Part shown: positions 47,791 through 56,847 of the stretch, piece after piece
Position numbering within the stretch: the stretch's first letter is position 1
Layout of the letters: each line of letters opens with the position of its first letter
Assembly: GCA_009881125.1 (NCBI GenBank)
Contig: WXFH01000019.1
Location: 1 to 64,000 of the forward strand
Source: Acidaminobacter sp.
GTDB taxonomy: Bacteria > Bacillota_A > Clostridia > Peptostreptococcales > Acidaminobacteraceae
Direction of reading: 5' to 3'
DNA length: 64,000 bases
Translations under genes and position numbers: made by a program
The notes under the pieces: generated by a model
What the model was told of the DNA's origin: nothing
The model's database searches: none
Seen by the model: only the letters and a program-made list of their open reading frames with translations

Positions 47791-47856
47791 AAAGGTAAAT
47801 CAAGAACGTTAATGTCGATATAACAATAAAATGTTCGTGTTTTGGGAGGATGTTTA

Positions 47857-48345
47857 ATGAAAGTTGCAATTATCATGGGAAGCAAATCAGATCTTGAAGT
47901 TGTGTCAAAGGCAGCGGAAGCCCTTGAGCAGTTTGGGATTGAAGCTGAAATGAGAGTCATGTCAGCGCACCGTACGCCGAATGAAGTCATGAGCTTTGTT
48001 GCAAAAGCTGAAGAGAATGGTTTTGAGGCTATCATTGCTGCTGCAGGAAAAGCGGCGCATTTGCCGGGTGTGATCGCGGCGTTCACAGTGCTTCCGGTCA
48101 TTGGACTTCCCATCAAGAGCAGCTTTATGGATGGGTTTGACTCGCTGCTGTCCATAGTTCAGATGCCTTCCGGCATTCCGGTGGCGACAGTGGCAGTCAA
48201 CGGCGGCGACAACGCGGGTATTCTCGCGGCGCAGATCGTCAGCGTCAAGTATCCGGAGGTGCGTGAGCGCCTGAAGGCCTTCCGCGAGAAGATGCGACAG
48301 GATGTCGTGGCGGCGGATGCGTCCATTCAGGGGCTTCGCAAGTAA
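47857..48345 (+). CDS. purE: N5-carboxyaminoimidazole ribonucleotide mutase
   Basis: Purine step that forms CAIR. The 162 residues start at ATG 47857, with GGGAGGA 6 bases upstream; TTG 47842 is in the ribosome site. Motifs: IIMGSKSDLEV, VMSAHRTPNEV, IIAAAGKAAHLPG, LPIKSSFMDGFDSLLSIVQMPSGIPVATV and NAGILAAQI. It has its own promoter and lies between purL and purC; no separate purK was seen nearby. Confidence 0.97.
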   Translation: MKVAIIMGSKSDLEVVSKAAEALEQFGIEAEMRVMSAHRTPNEVMSFVAKAEENGFEAIIAAAGKAAHLPGVIAAFTVLPVIGLPIKSSFMDGFDSLLSIVQMPSGIPVATVAVNGGDNAGILAAQIVSVKYPEVRERLKAFREKMRQDVVAADASIQGLRK

Positions 48346-48494
48346 GGCGAGGGCGTTTGAAACGGTGTGTTTGGATCCGTATGAACCGACAAGTGTATTT
48401 TGATGAAAAGCGAACATTGTATAGAAATAACTAAGAAAATATGAGGTTTTGGAGGGCGATCCTCCAAATTGAGCGAAATGTTCCTTTTGACGGA

Positions 48495-48595
48495 ACGGTG
48501 ACAGGCACTGAGTTCGAGTTGGTGCCTGTCACCAACTCAAATTCAGTGCCTGTCACCAACCTCAACTTTGTACCAGACACTCTTAATGAAATTTT
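48495..48595. repeat. GTGTCAG/CACC-family repeat
   Basis: GTGACAGGCACTGAGTTCGA, GTTGGTGCCTGTCACCAACT and CAGTGCCTGTCACCAACCTC, spaced by about 23 bases, then TACCAGACACTC. Lies between purE and purC. Confidence 0.7.
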
Positions 48596-48621
48596 AATCT
48601 CTTAGAGGAGGATTTGTTTAA

Positions 48622-49326
48622 ATGGAAAAGCGTGAAATGTTATACGAAGGTAAGGCAAAGCGCGTTTATAAAACAGATGACGAAAGACTCTACATTATCG
48701 AGTTCAAGGATGACGCAACCGCGTTTGACGGCAAGAAAAAAGGGACCATTCACGACAAGGGCATTTTGAACAACAAGATCAGTGAAGGCCTCTACACTAT
48801 GCTGGAAGCAGAAGGCATCCCGACTCACTTCGTCAAGCGCCTCAGCGATCGCGACGTCCTCGTTAAAGCCGTCAAGATCATGCCGCTGGAAGTACTCGTC
48901 AGAAACATAGCGGCTGGTTCACTCACCAAGAGACTTGGCATTCCTGAAGGAAAGCAGCTGCCATTCACAATTCTTGAGTTCTGCTTGAAAGATGATTCCC
49001 TCGGCGATCCGCAGATCAACGAAGACCACATCCAAGCCATGGAACTGGCAACCCTCGATCAAGTGGCTCAAATTAAAAAATACGCCCTCAAAATCAACGA
49101 CCTCCTCAGCGCTTTCTTCAAAGCCAGAGGCATTACCCTCGTCGACTTCAAACTTGAATTTGGCCTCTACGGCGACCAAGTCATTCTCGCTGACGAAATT
49201 TCTCCTGACACTTGCCGTCTCTGGGACGCTGCAACAGGCGAAAAACTTGACAAAGACCGCTTTAGACGCGACCTCGGCAACATTGAAGAAGCTTACCAGG
49301 AAATCCTCAAGCGCCTTGACAACTAA
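48622..49326 (+). CDS. purC: SAICAR synthetase
   Basis: ATP-dependent addition of aspartate to CAIR. Length of 234 residues is normal. Motifs: [59 protein letters not shown] and the metal-site segment LVDFKLEFG followed by [15 protein letters not shown] 48622 is preceded by AGAGGAGG. Confidence 0.97.
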   Translation: MEKREMLYEGKAKRVYKTDDERLYIIEFKDDATAFDGKKKGTIHDKGILNNKISEGLYTMLEAEGIPTHFVKRLSDRDVLVKAVKIMPLEVLVRNIAAGSLTKRLGIPEGKQLPFTILEFCLKDDSLGDPQINEDHIQAMELATLDQVAQIKKYALKINDLLSAFFKARGITLVDFKLEFGLYGDQVILADEISPDTCRLWDAATGEKLDKDRFRRDLGNIEEAYQEILKRLDN

Positions 49327-49439
49327 TCCGTCAATCCGTTAATCCGTTAACTCATTAACCCATTAAGAGATTTAACAAACTGCCGACTTAAGCGAGCTGG
49401 ATAGCAGGATAGAAGGAAAAAGGACAGGAGCGCTGGAAA

Positions 49440-50897
49440 ATGTGTGAAATGAAGTGGGACAAGCTGGGTGAAGAGTGCGGGGTCATCGGCCTCTACACGA
49501 GCGACGCAGATCACATTGCGTCCATGGCCTGCTATGGGCTCATCGCGCTGCAGCACCGCGGCCAGGAAAGCGCGGGCATCGCGGTGAAAAACGACAGCAT
49601 CAAATACTATAAGGACATGGGCCTGGTCCAGGAGGTCTTTTCCAACGAGACCCTGGCGAAACTCCATGGCACTGCCGCCGTTGGCCACGTCCGCTATTCG
49701 ACGACGGGAGACTCCAACGTCGCCAATGCCCAGCCTCTGGTGGTCAAGTACCGCGGCGGGTCCATTGCTCTCGCCCACAACGGGAACCTGGTCAATATAG
49801 GCACCATCCGCGACCGCCTCGAGGACGACGGCGCCATTTTTCAGACCTCCATTGACTCAGAAGTCATAGCGGCCCTGATCGCCCGGAACTTCAAGCTTGG
49901 CCTGAAGGAAGGCCTGACCGACGCGCTCAAGCAGCTCCAGGGCTCCTTCGCCCTCACCATTCTCTTCGAGGACAAGCTCATTGGCGTTCGCGACACCAAC
50001 GGCCTCCGCCCCCTCATCTTAGGGCAGTTAGCCGATGGTGGCTACGTCCTGGCCTCCGAATCCTGCGCACTGGATGTCCTAAGCGCCACTCCGATCCGGG
50101 ACGTGGAGCCCGGCGAAGTCATCATGATTGACGACAAAGGCATCGAAAGCTTTCAGTTCGCGCCTGCCGCAAGACGCGCCGTCTGCGCTTTCGAATATGT
50201 TTACTTCGCCAGACCGGACAGCACCATTGACGGCGTCAACGTCTACATGTCCCGCCGCAACGCCGGACGCACCCTAGCCATTGAGCACCCCATTGAAGCG
50301 GATGTGGTCATAGGCGTGCCGGACTCCGGGACCAGCGGTGCCATAGGGTACTCAGAAGCCTCCGGCATTCCGCTGGGCATAGGCCTCATCAAGAACAAAT
50401 ATCTGGGCAGAACCTTCATCCAGCCGGACCAGAAGATGCGCGAGCTCTCGGTCCACCTGAAGCTCAACGTCCTGAAGGAAAATATAGCTGGCAAACGCGT
50501 CGTCATGATTGACGACTCCATAGTCCGGGGCACCACCAGTAAGAAAATCGTCCAGATGCTGAGGGACGCAGGGGCCAAAGAGGTGCACATGCGCATCACG
50601 TCGCCGCCGGTGGCTTACCCGTGCTTTTACGGTATCGATACGCCGAGCCGACAGAACCTGGTCGGGGCTCAGATGACGGTTGAGGAAATTGGGAAACGCA
50701 TTGGCGTTGACACACTGGGCTATTTGTCTCCTGAAGGACTTAAGAAAGCCATCGGCCTCAATGCCGCGCCGCTGCTTGACGCGGTGCCAAATCCAGAGGA
50801 ACTTTCCGAAAGTGGGATCTGCCTGGCTTGCTTCAACGGCGATTACCCTACAGCGGTCCCCGAGTCCGCTGACAAATTCCAGTTCGAGAAACGATAA
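49440..50897 (+). CDS. purF: Amidophosphoribosyltransferase
   Basis: First committed purine step: PRPP plus glutamine to phosphoribosylamine. Length of 485 residues. An N-terminal propeptide of about 12 residues (MCEMKWDKLGEE) precedes the catalytic cysteine in CGVIGLY. GLIALQHRGQESAGI and VGHVRYSTTGDS belong to the glutaminase; VMIDDSIVRGTTS is the PRPP-binding motif. Cysteines in YPCFYGID and CLACFNGDYPT fit the Fe-S form of the enzyme. ATG 49440. Octamers at 50032 and 50749. Confidence 0.97.
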   Translation: MCEMKWDKLGEECGVIGLYTSDADHIASMACYGLIALQHRGQESAGIAVKNDSIKYYKDMGLVQEVFSNETLAKLHGTAAVGHVRYSTTGDSNVANAQPLVVKYRGGSIALAHNGNLVNIGTIRDRLEDDGAIFQTSIDSEVIAALIARNFKLGLKEGLTDALKQLQGSFALTILFEDKLIGVRDTNGLRPLILGQLADGGYVLASESCALDVLSATPIRDVEPGEVIMIDDKGIESFQFAPAARRAVCAFEYVYFARPDSTIDGVNVYMSRRNAGRTLAIEHPIEADVVIGVPDSGTSGAIGYSEASGIPLGIGLIKNKYLGRTFIQPDQKMRELSVHLKLNVLKENIAGKRVVMIDDSIVRGTTSKKIVQMLRDAGAKEVHMRITSPPVAYPCFYGIDTPSRQNLVGAQMTVEEIGKRIGVDTLGYLSPEGLKKAIGLNAAPLLDAVPNPEELSESGICLACFNGDYPTAVPESADKFQFEKR

Positions 50898-50911
50898 GGA
50901 GGAAGTGTGCC

Positions 50912-51988
50912 ATGTCGCAGCCAGACGTTAAAGATAAAAATGAGACACAGGATTCAAAAGACCTGAAAAGAGACGCTTACAAGGCAGCGGGGGTAGACGT
51001 GGAAGAAGGCTACCGCGCCGTGGATCTGATGAAAAAATATGTGAAGACGACCCATGACAGCCGCGTAATAGGTGGCATTGGGGGCTTTGCCGGCATGATG
51101 ACCCTGGGCGGAAAGTTTACCGAGCCGGTCCTCGTCGCCGGTACAGACGGCGTAGGCACCAAGCTGAAGCTGGCCTTTTCCCTGGACCGCCATGACACCG
51201 TGGGCATTGACCTGGTGGCTATGTGCGTCAACGACATTCTCTGTCAGGGCGCCCAGCCGCTGCTGTTCCTGGATTACATTGCTACGGGCAAGCTGAAGGC
51301 GGAGCAAGCCGCAGAAATCGTCAAAGGCGTCAGCAACGGCTGTCGTCAGGCGGGCGCTGCGCTGCTGGGCGGCGAGACTGCTGAAATGCCTGGCTTCTAC
51401 GCCGAGGGCGAGTATGACCTCGCAGGCTTTGCTGTGGGTGTCGTTGAAAAAAGCGAGATTATCACCGGCGAGCGGATTGGAGAAGGGGACGTGGTCCTCG
51501 GCCTTCCATCCAGCGGTGCGCACTCCAATGGCTATTCCCTGCTCAGAAAGCTCTTCGCTGAGGAAATTGCTGCGCCTGAGGCGACGGACAGCGCGAAAGC
51601 CATCACAAAAATGCTCCTGGAGCCAACCCGCATTTATGCGCCGGAAGTCCGGGTGCTGATGCCGCGCTTTGACCTGAAGGGCATGTGCCACATCACCGGA
51701 GGCGGCTTCCAGGAAAACGTGCCGCGCATGCTGCCGGAAGGCCTTGGTGTTGCCATTGACACCGCTGCCTGGAAGCGTCCGGAAATTTTCAATCTCATCG
51801 AAGCCCGCGCGGGTCTGACCCCGGCTGAGCTCTTTGGGACTTTCAACATGGGCATTGGGTTCATGGTGGTACTCTCCGCTGAGAATGCGGCTCAGGCCCT
51901 CGAAGCCCTTGCTATAGAAGGTTACGAAGCATACAAGATCGGCGAGATTGTCAAGGTGTCTGCCGGCAAGGACCGCGTGATTTTATGA
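50912..51988 (+). CDS. purM: Phosphoribosylformylglycinamidine cyclo-ligase
   Basis: Closes the imidazole ring to make AIR. The 358 residues include an extra acidic/basic N-terminal stretch of about 24 residues (MSQPDVKDKNETQDSKDLKR) before the usual YKAAGVDVEEGYRAVDLMK. Motifs: GGIGGFAGM, VAGTDGVGTKLKLA, GGETAEMPGFY, GLPSSGAHSNGYSL and ITGGGFQENVPRML. ATG 50912 follows AAGGAGGAAG. The stop overlaps the purN start (ATGA). Confidence 0.96.
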   Translation: MSQPDVKDKNETQDSKDLKRDAYKAAGVDVEEGYRAVDLMKKYVKTTHDSRVIGGIGGFAGMMTLGGKFTEPVLVAGTDGVGTKLKLAFSLDRHDTVGIDLVAMCVNDILCQGAQPLLFLDYIATGKLKAEQAAEIVKGVSNGCRQAGAALLGGETAEMPGFYAEGEYDLAGFAVGVVEKSEIITGERIGEGDVVLGLPSSGAHSNGYSLLRKLFAEEIAAPEATDSAKAITKMLLEPTRIYAPEVRVLMPRFDLKGMCHITGGGFQENVPRMLPEGLGVAIDTAAWKRPEIFNLIEARAGLTPAELFGTFNMGIGFMVVLSAENAAQALEALAIEGYEAYKIGEIVKVSAGKDRVIL

Positions 51989-52788
51989 TCAGCGCTTTTC
52001 AAGACAAAGAGGGTGGCCGATGGCTGCCTGACGGCACTTGGTCACCTGAAGGTATTCAGTCACCCAACTCCACCCTGGATTCAAACGTAACGGCGGGCGG
52101 CGCTCATTCCTCAGTGAATGAGCTGCCGCGGATCGCCGTTTTCGTGTCCGGTGGCGGGACCAATCTGCAGGCGCTGATTGACGCGGCGGAAGCCGGATCC
52201 GGCGACAGCGTAACGGAAGGGAAACGAGTGATTGAAAGGAACCGAGTGACTGAAAGGAACCATCGGCTAAACGCACTTATAGTACTGGTTATGGCAGACC
52301 GGCCGGGGTGCTATGCGCTGGACCGAGCCGCTAACCACGGGATTCGAGGGGAAATGATCGATCGAAAAGCAGGGTCGCCGGAAGAGCGCGAACAGAAAAT
52401 CCTGGCGCTTCTGGAGGAGGTCGAGGCGGACGTGATTGTCCTGGCGGGATTCCTCGGGATCCTGGGTGCGGGCATAATTGAGAAGTACCGCGACCGGATT
52501 GTGAACGTTCATCCATCCTTGATTCCGAAATACTGCGGCAAGGGTTTTTACGGGCACCATGTCCATGAAGCGGTGCTTGCGGCTTGCGATACGGAGACCG
52601 GCGTCACTGTCCACCTGGTGGATGAGGGCGTGGATACCGGCCGGATCCTGATGCAAAGAAAGGTCCCGGTGTTGCCGGGGGATACGCCGGAATCGCTCTA
52701 CGCCAGGCTGCAGCCTGTGGAGCATCAAACATTGGTCGAAGCGGTCGCAGCGCTGATCGCGGAGAAATTTGGGAGGTCAGAAGCATGA
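51985..52788 (+). CDS. purN: Phosphoribosylglycinamide formyltransferase, extended by repeat-like sequence
   Basis: Formylates GAR with 10-formyl-THF. Core motifs: RIAVFVSGGGTNLQALIDA, MADRPGCYALDRA, VLAGFLGILG, NVHPSLIPKYCGKGFYG with the catalytic Asn-His, and VTVHLVDEGVDTGRIL. At 267 residues it is longer than the usual 190-210. The excess is a 47-residue N-terminal extension (MISAFQDKEGGRW...) and an internal insertion of about 22 residues (about 73-95, SVTEGKRVIERNRVTERN). Both segments of DNA contain GCCGATGG words (52016, 52258) and GGTCACC/CACC-like repeat words. The start overlaps purM; I see no better internal start. Confidence 0.9.
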   Translation: MISAFQDKEGGRWLPDGTWSPEGIQSPNSTLDSNVTAGGAHSSVNELPRIAVFVSGGGTNLQALIDAAEAGSGDSVTEGKRVIERNRVTERNHRLNALIVLVMADRPGCYALDRAANHGIRGEMIDRKAGSPEEREQKILALLEEVEADVIVLAGFLGILGAGIIEKYRDRIVNVHPSLIPKYCGKGFYGHHVHEAVLAACDTETGVTVHLVDEGVDTGRILMQRKVPVLPGDTPESLYARLQPVEHQTLVEAVAALIAEKFGRSEA

Positions 52789-54317
52789 GAAGAGCTTTAA
52801 TCAGCGTCAGTGACAAGCACGGCGTGGTCGAGCTGGGCATGCGCCTTGCGGCTATTGGTTATGAAATTCTGTCAACGGGCGGTACTTATAGAGTGCTTCA
52901 GGAGGCGGGCGTCAAAGCGACGGAAGTCAGCGAGGCGACGGGTTTTCCGGAGTGCTTCGACGGGCGCGTCAAAACGCTGCACCCGGCGGTTCATGGGGGG
53001 ATCCTGGCTCGCCGTGATTCGGAGAAGCATCAGCGCGAGGCTATGAAGCTGGGCATTGAGATGATAGACCTCGTGGCGGTGAACCTGTATCCGTTCCGGG
53101 CGACGGTTCAGAAGCCGGATTCAACGTTGGAAGATATTATTGAAAACATAGATATTGGCGGGCCGACTATGCTGCGTTCTGCGGCAAAGAACTACAATGA
53201 CGTGATCGTCCTGTGCGATCCTGCGGATTATGAGGCGGTGCTCGAGCCTTTGGAGCGCGGCGAAGCCATACCGATGGACGAGCGGGCGCGCCTGGCGCTG
53301 AAGGTGTTTGAGCACACCTCCCATTACGATGCCATGATCGCGTCGTTTTTGGCGAAAACCTTCCGGCCTGAGGGCTTTGGCCGCACCCTGACGCTGCCGT
53401 TTGATGTGGTTCAGCCTCTGCGTTACGGGGAGAACCCGCATCAGAACGCGTGGTTTTTGAAGGATGCGCTGCCGGCTTCCGGCGCGTCTACGGATTTTGT
53501 GCAGCTTCACGGGAAAGAGCTGTCTTTCAATAACTTAAATGACCTGGACGCGGCGGTTCGCATGGTGCGTGAGTTTGTGGAGCCGGCGGCTGTAGCGGTC
53601 AAGCATACGAACCCTTGTGGTGTTGCGGTGGGTCACGATTTGGCGACGGCTTATGTCAAAGCCCACGACGCGGATCCGGTGTCTATCTTTGGGGGCATTG
53701 TGGCTTTGAATCGCAAGGTCGATCGGGAGACGGCGCTGGAGATGTCGAAGACTTTCCTTGAGATTATTGTGGCGCCGGCGTTTTCCGAGGAGGCGTTAGA
53801 GGTTCTGAAGGCCAAGAAGAACATCCGGCTGCTGACGCTGCCTACGAACCAGACCTTTGAGGATGCTTATGACCTCAAGCGGATCGAGGGCGGCCTGCTG
53901 ATCCAGCAGGTGGACTCTGAGCCGGCAGGCATGGAGCTCAAGGTCGTTACGGACCGCATCCCCACAGAAGATGAGATGCATGACCTGCGCTTTGCCTGGA
54001 GCATTTGCCGTCATGTGAAGTCGAATGCCATTGTGGTCGCCAAGGGCGGCGTGACTTTGGGCGTGGGCCCGGGGCAGACCAACCGCGTTGGGGCCGCTGA
54101 GATTGCTTTGAAGCAGGCAGGGGCTGGAGCAAAGGGCGGCGCGCTGGCGTCGGACGCGTTCTTCCCGTTTGCGGACTCGGTGGAATCCGCCGCGGCTGCC
54201 GGGATCTCTGCGATCATTCAGCCGGGGGGCTCCGTCAACGATGACAAGGTGATCGAGGCATGCAACCGGTATGGGATCGCGATGGTCTTTACGGATGTGA
54301 GACATTTCAAGCACTGA
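52785..54317 (+). CDS. purH: Bifunctional AICAR transformylase/IMP cyclohydrolase
   Basis: Carries out the last two steps to IMP. Length of 510 residues is typical. N-terminal cyclohydrolase: RALISVSDKHGVVELG, STGGTYRVLQEAG, GFPECFDGRVKTLHPAVHGGIL. C-terminal transformylase: RYGENPHQNAWF, KHTNPCGVAVG (catalytic Lys-His), SNAIVVAKGG and FFPFADSVESAAAAGI. ATG 52785 overlaps the purN stop. Confidence 0.97.
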   Translation: MRRALISVSDKHGVVELGMRLAAIGYEILSTGGTYRVLQEAGVKATEVSEATGFPECFDGRVKTLHPAVHGGILARRDSEKHQREAMKLGIEMIDLVAVNLYPFRATVQKPDSTLEDIIENIDIGGPTMLRSAAKNYNDVIVLCDPADYEAVLEPLERGEAIPMDERARLALKVFEHTSHYDAMIASFLAKTFRPEGFGRTLTLPFDVVQPLRYGENPHQNAWFLKDALPASGASTDFVQLHGKELSFNNLNDLDAAVRMVREFVEPAAVAVKHTNPCGVAVGHDLATAYVKAHDADPVSIFGGIVALNRKVDRETALEMSKTFLEIIVAPAFSEEALEVLKAKKNIRLLTLPTNQTFEDAYDLKRIEGGLLIQQVDSEPAGMELKVVTDRIPTEDEMHDLRFAWSICRHVKSNAIVVAKGGVTLGVGPGQTNRVGAAEIALKQAGAGAKGGALASDAFFPFADSVESAAAAGISAIIQPGGSVNDDKVIEACNRYGIAMVFTDVRHFKH

Positions 54318-54405
54318 TTTTGAGATGAATTGAATGATTGAATGAATGATTGATTGAATTGGATTGCTCAACAATTATACGACTATACCACCGGGAGGTA
54401 GGTTC

Positions 54406-55689
54406 ATGCGGATCTTGGTAATTGGCAATGGCTCGAGAGAGCATGCTTTGGGCTGGAGGTTGTCGAAAAGTGACCATCGGCCAAGCCTTTTCTTTGCACC
54501 TGGGAATTTTGGAACAGCCCTGGTCGGGAAGAATGTGGCGATTGGCGTGTCAGAGGTGGAGGCGCTAAAGGCGTTTGCGCTGGAAGAAAAGATCGATTTG
54601 ACCCTGGTGGGACCTGAGGTGCCGCTGGTGGCCGGCGTGGTCGACGCCTTCCGCGAGGCGGGGCTGGTCATTATTGGGCCGGACCGGGCGGGGGCGCAGC
54701 TGGAGGGCAGCAAGGCTTTTTCCAAAGAGTTCATGGTGAAGTACCGGATCCCGACTGCGGGGTATGGCGTGTTTACGGACGTGGAGGCTGCGAAGGCGGC
54801 GCTGCCCGGCTATGCGCTTCCGGTGGTGATTAAAGCCGATGGTCTCGCCGCCGGCAAAGGGGTCATCATTGCCCAGAGCTATGAAGAGGCTGAGAAGACT
54901 TTGTCGGAGATGATGCTGGAGGGCCGCTTTGGGGAATCTGGCCACACGGTGGTGCTGGAGGAGTTTCTGAAGGGCTTTGAGGCGTCGATTATTTGTCTGG
55001 TGGATGGCGAGACTATTTTGCCGCTGGAGACTGCTCAGGACTATAAGAAGATTTTTGACGCGGATCTCGGACCGAACACCGGCGGCATGGGGTCGTATTC
55101 GCCGAGTGCCTTTGTGGACGCGGCTTTGATGGCGGACATTGAGGCTCGGGTGCTTCAGCCGACTTTGAAGGGGCTGCAGGCAGAGGGCTTTGACTTCAGG
55201 GGGATAATATTTATTGGTCTTATGATCGATGAGTCCTGCCCGACTGGATTGGCGGACGGGATCAAGGTTCTGGAATACAATGTCCGTTTTGGTGATCCGG
55301 AGACGCAGTCTTTGATGGCGCGACTGGACAGCGATTTTGTGGATGTTTTGCTGGCGCTTCATGAGCGTAAGCTTAGTACGCTGCAATTGGCGTGGACGCC
55401 GAAGGCAGCCGTATCAGTGGTTCTAGCTTCTATGGGTTATCCGGATGATTTTGAGACGGGAGTAGAGCTCAATTTTCCAGGAACGCAGACCGAGTTTATG
55501 CCGGAGGTCACAGCGTTCTTTGGCGGCGCCGTTCTGAAGGATGGTAAAGCTGTGACTTCAGGCGGTCGCGTGGTCACGGTTACCGCAGTGGGTGACACCC
55601 TGGACAGCGCTCGTAAGAAGGCGTATCAGGGTGTGGAAATGATTCGGTTTGGGAATAAGTATTGCAGGAAAGATATTGCGAAGTTTTAG
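54406..55689 (+). CDS. purD: Phosphoribosylamine-glycine ligase
   Basis: Joins glycine to phosphoribosylamine. The 427 residues start at ATG 54406, with GGGAGGT 6 bases upstream. Motifs: RILVIGNGSREHALGW, LTLVGPEVPLVAGV, the ATP-grasp KADGLAAGKGVIIA, EEFLKGFEASII, DLGPNTGGMGSYSP and EYNVRFGDPETQ. GACCATCGGC (54472) occupies a variable surface segment; GCCGATGGTC (54835) lies in the conserved KADGLAAGKG loop. Last gene of the purine run. An 88-base low-complexity GAATGATT-rich spacer separates it from purH. Confidence 0.97.
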   Translation: MRILVIGNGSREHALGWRLSKSDHRPSLFFAPGNFGTALVGKNVAIGVSEVEALKAFALEEKIDLTLVGPEVPLVAGVVDAFREAGLVIIGPDRAGAQLEGSKAFSKEFMVKYRIPTAGYGVFTDVEAAKAALPGYALPVVIKADGLAAGKGVIIAQSYEEAEKTLSEMMLEGRFGESGHTVVLEEFLKGFEASIICLVDGETILPLETAQDYKKIFDADLGPNTGGMGSYSPSAFVDAALMADIEARVLQPTLKGLQAEGFDFRGIIFIGLMIDESCPTGLADGIKVLEYNVRFGDPETQSLMARLDSDFVDVLLALHERKLSTLQLAWTPKAAVSVVLASMGYPDDFETGVELNFPGTQTEFMPEVTAFFGGAVLKDGKAVTSGGRVVTVTAVGDTLDSARKKAYQGVEMIRFGNKYCRKDIAKF

Positions 55690-55721
55690 GGGATTTTTAA
55701 TGGAAGTTGAAAGGCATGGTT

Positions 55722-55783
55722 AAAAGGAAGGATCGGTTGCCGGCGGCTAAAACGCCGCTTGCACCCGGTCATTCCTTTTTTCG
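55722..55783 (+). terminator. purine operon terminator
   Basis: AAAAGGAA ... GGCGGCTAAAACGCCGC ... TTCCTTTTTT: an outer stem and a perfect inner GCGGC/GCCGC hairpin, T-rich tail. Confidence 0.65.
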
Positions 55784-55791
55784 GTTGGAAG

Positions 55792-55882
55792 TGGAGTGTA
55801 AATTTACACCATGCTCTGGCACCGAATTCAACTGAGTGTCAGTCACCAAGTTCAACTGAGTGCCTGTCACCCACTACAATTC
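55792..55882. repeat. GTGTCAG/CACC-family repeat
   Basis: TAAATTTACACCATGCTCTGGCACC, CAACTGAGTGTCAGTCACCA and CAACTGAGTGCCTGTCACCC, about 24 bases apart. The remainder of the 55690-56002 gap contains the terminator and nothing else recognised. Confidence 0.7.
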
Positions 55883-56002
55883 TCAAACAATTTAGGGTTT
55901 GAAACTTATTTTAATCTGGGTGTGAACAAAGTAGTCGATTCGTAGTAAAATAATAGTAGAATTATAACCATAAACTGCTATTGCTTTTAAGGAGGTATCA
56001 TC

Positions 56003-56284
56003 GTGATCATCAAACCTTCAGCCAGTATACGGCAGAATTACAATGAAATCGCTGATTTATGCAGAGAAACCGGTAAACCCATTTATCTGACCAAGAATGG
56101 CGAAGGGGATCTCGTGGTTATGGATTTGTCCTCCTTCGTCAAGCGTGAGAAGATGCTGGCACTCAGGGAAAAGCTCCTGATGGTTGAAGAAGAGCGTTTA
56201 GCGGGAAGAACAGGCGTTACACCTGAGGATTTGGAACAGGAGTTAGACCGCATTTTGGATGAGGCTGAGCATGGGAAGAGATGA
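56003..56284 (+). CDS. Antitoxin, Phd/YefM family
   Basis: A 93-residue protein: an N-terminal Phd/YefM-type dimerisation and DNA-binding segment (IIKPSASIRQNYNEIADLCRETGKPIYLTKNGEGDLVVMDLSSF) and a charged helical C-terminus that would wrap the toxin. GTG 56003 is 6 bases after AAGGAGGT. Its last bases overlap the toxin gene by 14. Such antitoxins repress their own promoter. Confidence 0.85.
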   Translation: MIIKPSASIRQNYNEIADLCRETGKPIYLTKNGEGDLVVMDLSSFVKREKMLALREKLLMVEEERLAGRTGVTPEDLEQELDRILDEAEHGKR

Positions 56285-56597
56285 GACCGCTGTTGAATAC
56301 AAAGTGATCCTCTCAGAGGCTGCTCGACAAATGCTGATTGAACACATTCAATTTTTAGCTCATGAAGACGTTGATGCAGCCAGAAGAATTAAAGGCGTGC
56401 TTTTGGATTCAATTCGTTCTTTGTCATGTTTTCCTGCGAGACATTCTTATATTTCGGCTGATTTTTTGCCCGCCAACAAATATCGGAAAATGGTTATTGA
56501 GAAAAGGTATCTCATCCTTTATCAGGTCAAAGAGCAGATTGTCTTTATAGATTGGATCATGGATTGCAGACAGGACTATAGATGGTTAATCCGGTAA
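56271..56597 (+). CDS. Toxin, RelE/ParE family
   Basis: A 108-residue RelE/ParE-fold protein (AARQMLIEHIQFLAHEDVDAA, then RKMVIEKRYLILYQVKEQIVFIDWIMDCRQDY), pairing with the Phd/YefM-type antitoxin encoded just upstream. ATG 56271 is 6 bases after a GAGG site inside the antitoxin gene; ATG 56259 is an alternative. RelE-type cleavage of mRNA on the ribosome and ParE-type gyrase inhibition cannot be separated by eye. A terminator follows. Confidence 0.78.
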   Translation: MGRDETAVEYKVILSEAARQMLIEHIQFLAHEDVDAARRIKGVLLDSIRSLSCFPARHSYISADFLPANKYRKMVIEKRYLILYQVKEQIVFIDWIMDCRQDYRWLIR

Positions 56598-56607
56598 AAG
56601 AAAATAT

Positions 56608-56660
56608 ATAGCCGATAGGTCACGCATCAAGTAATTGCGTGACCTATCGGCTATTTTTTC
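56608..56660 (+). terminator. Toxin-antitoxin terminator
   Basis: ATAGCCGATAGGTCACGCA pairs perfectly with TGCGTGACCTATCGGCTAT (19 bp), followed by TTTTTTC. GCCGATAGGTC is a near form of the decamer. Confidence 0.88.
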
Positions 56661-56682
56661 GCTTGAAAGTGTAAATTTACAC

Positions 56683-56847
56683 CTAGTACCCTGTAAACAC
56701 TAAAACTCGGCATTCAACAGGTTAAAATTCCGCATTGCTGCGTTGTCGTTATCCGCGATACTGCCTAGTATCGCTACTTCCTCCGCCTTGCACTTCGAAA
56801 TTTTACCGCAGTTGTATGTTTTAGTTTTAGAATTTACAGGGTACTAG
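56683..56847. repeat. 165-bp element with 15-bp perfect terminal inverted repeats
   Basis: CTAGTACCCTGTAAA at the left (56683-56697) and TTTACAGGGTACTAG at the right (56833-56847). The inner sequence continues as an imperfect long palindrome, with GCGATACT-GCCT-AGTATCGC at its centre. No coding capacity. Consistent with a MITE-like or structural repeat; a partial copy is at 28959. Confidence 0.8.
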
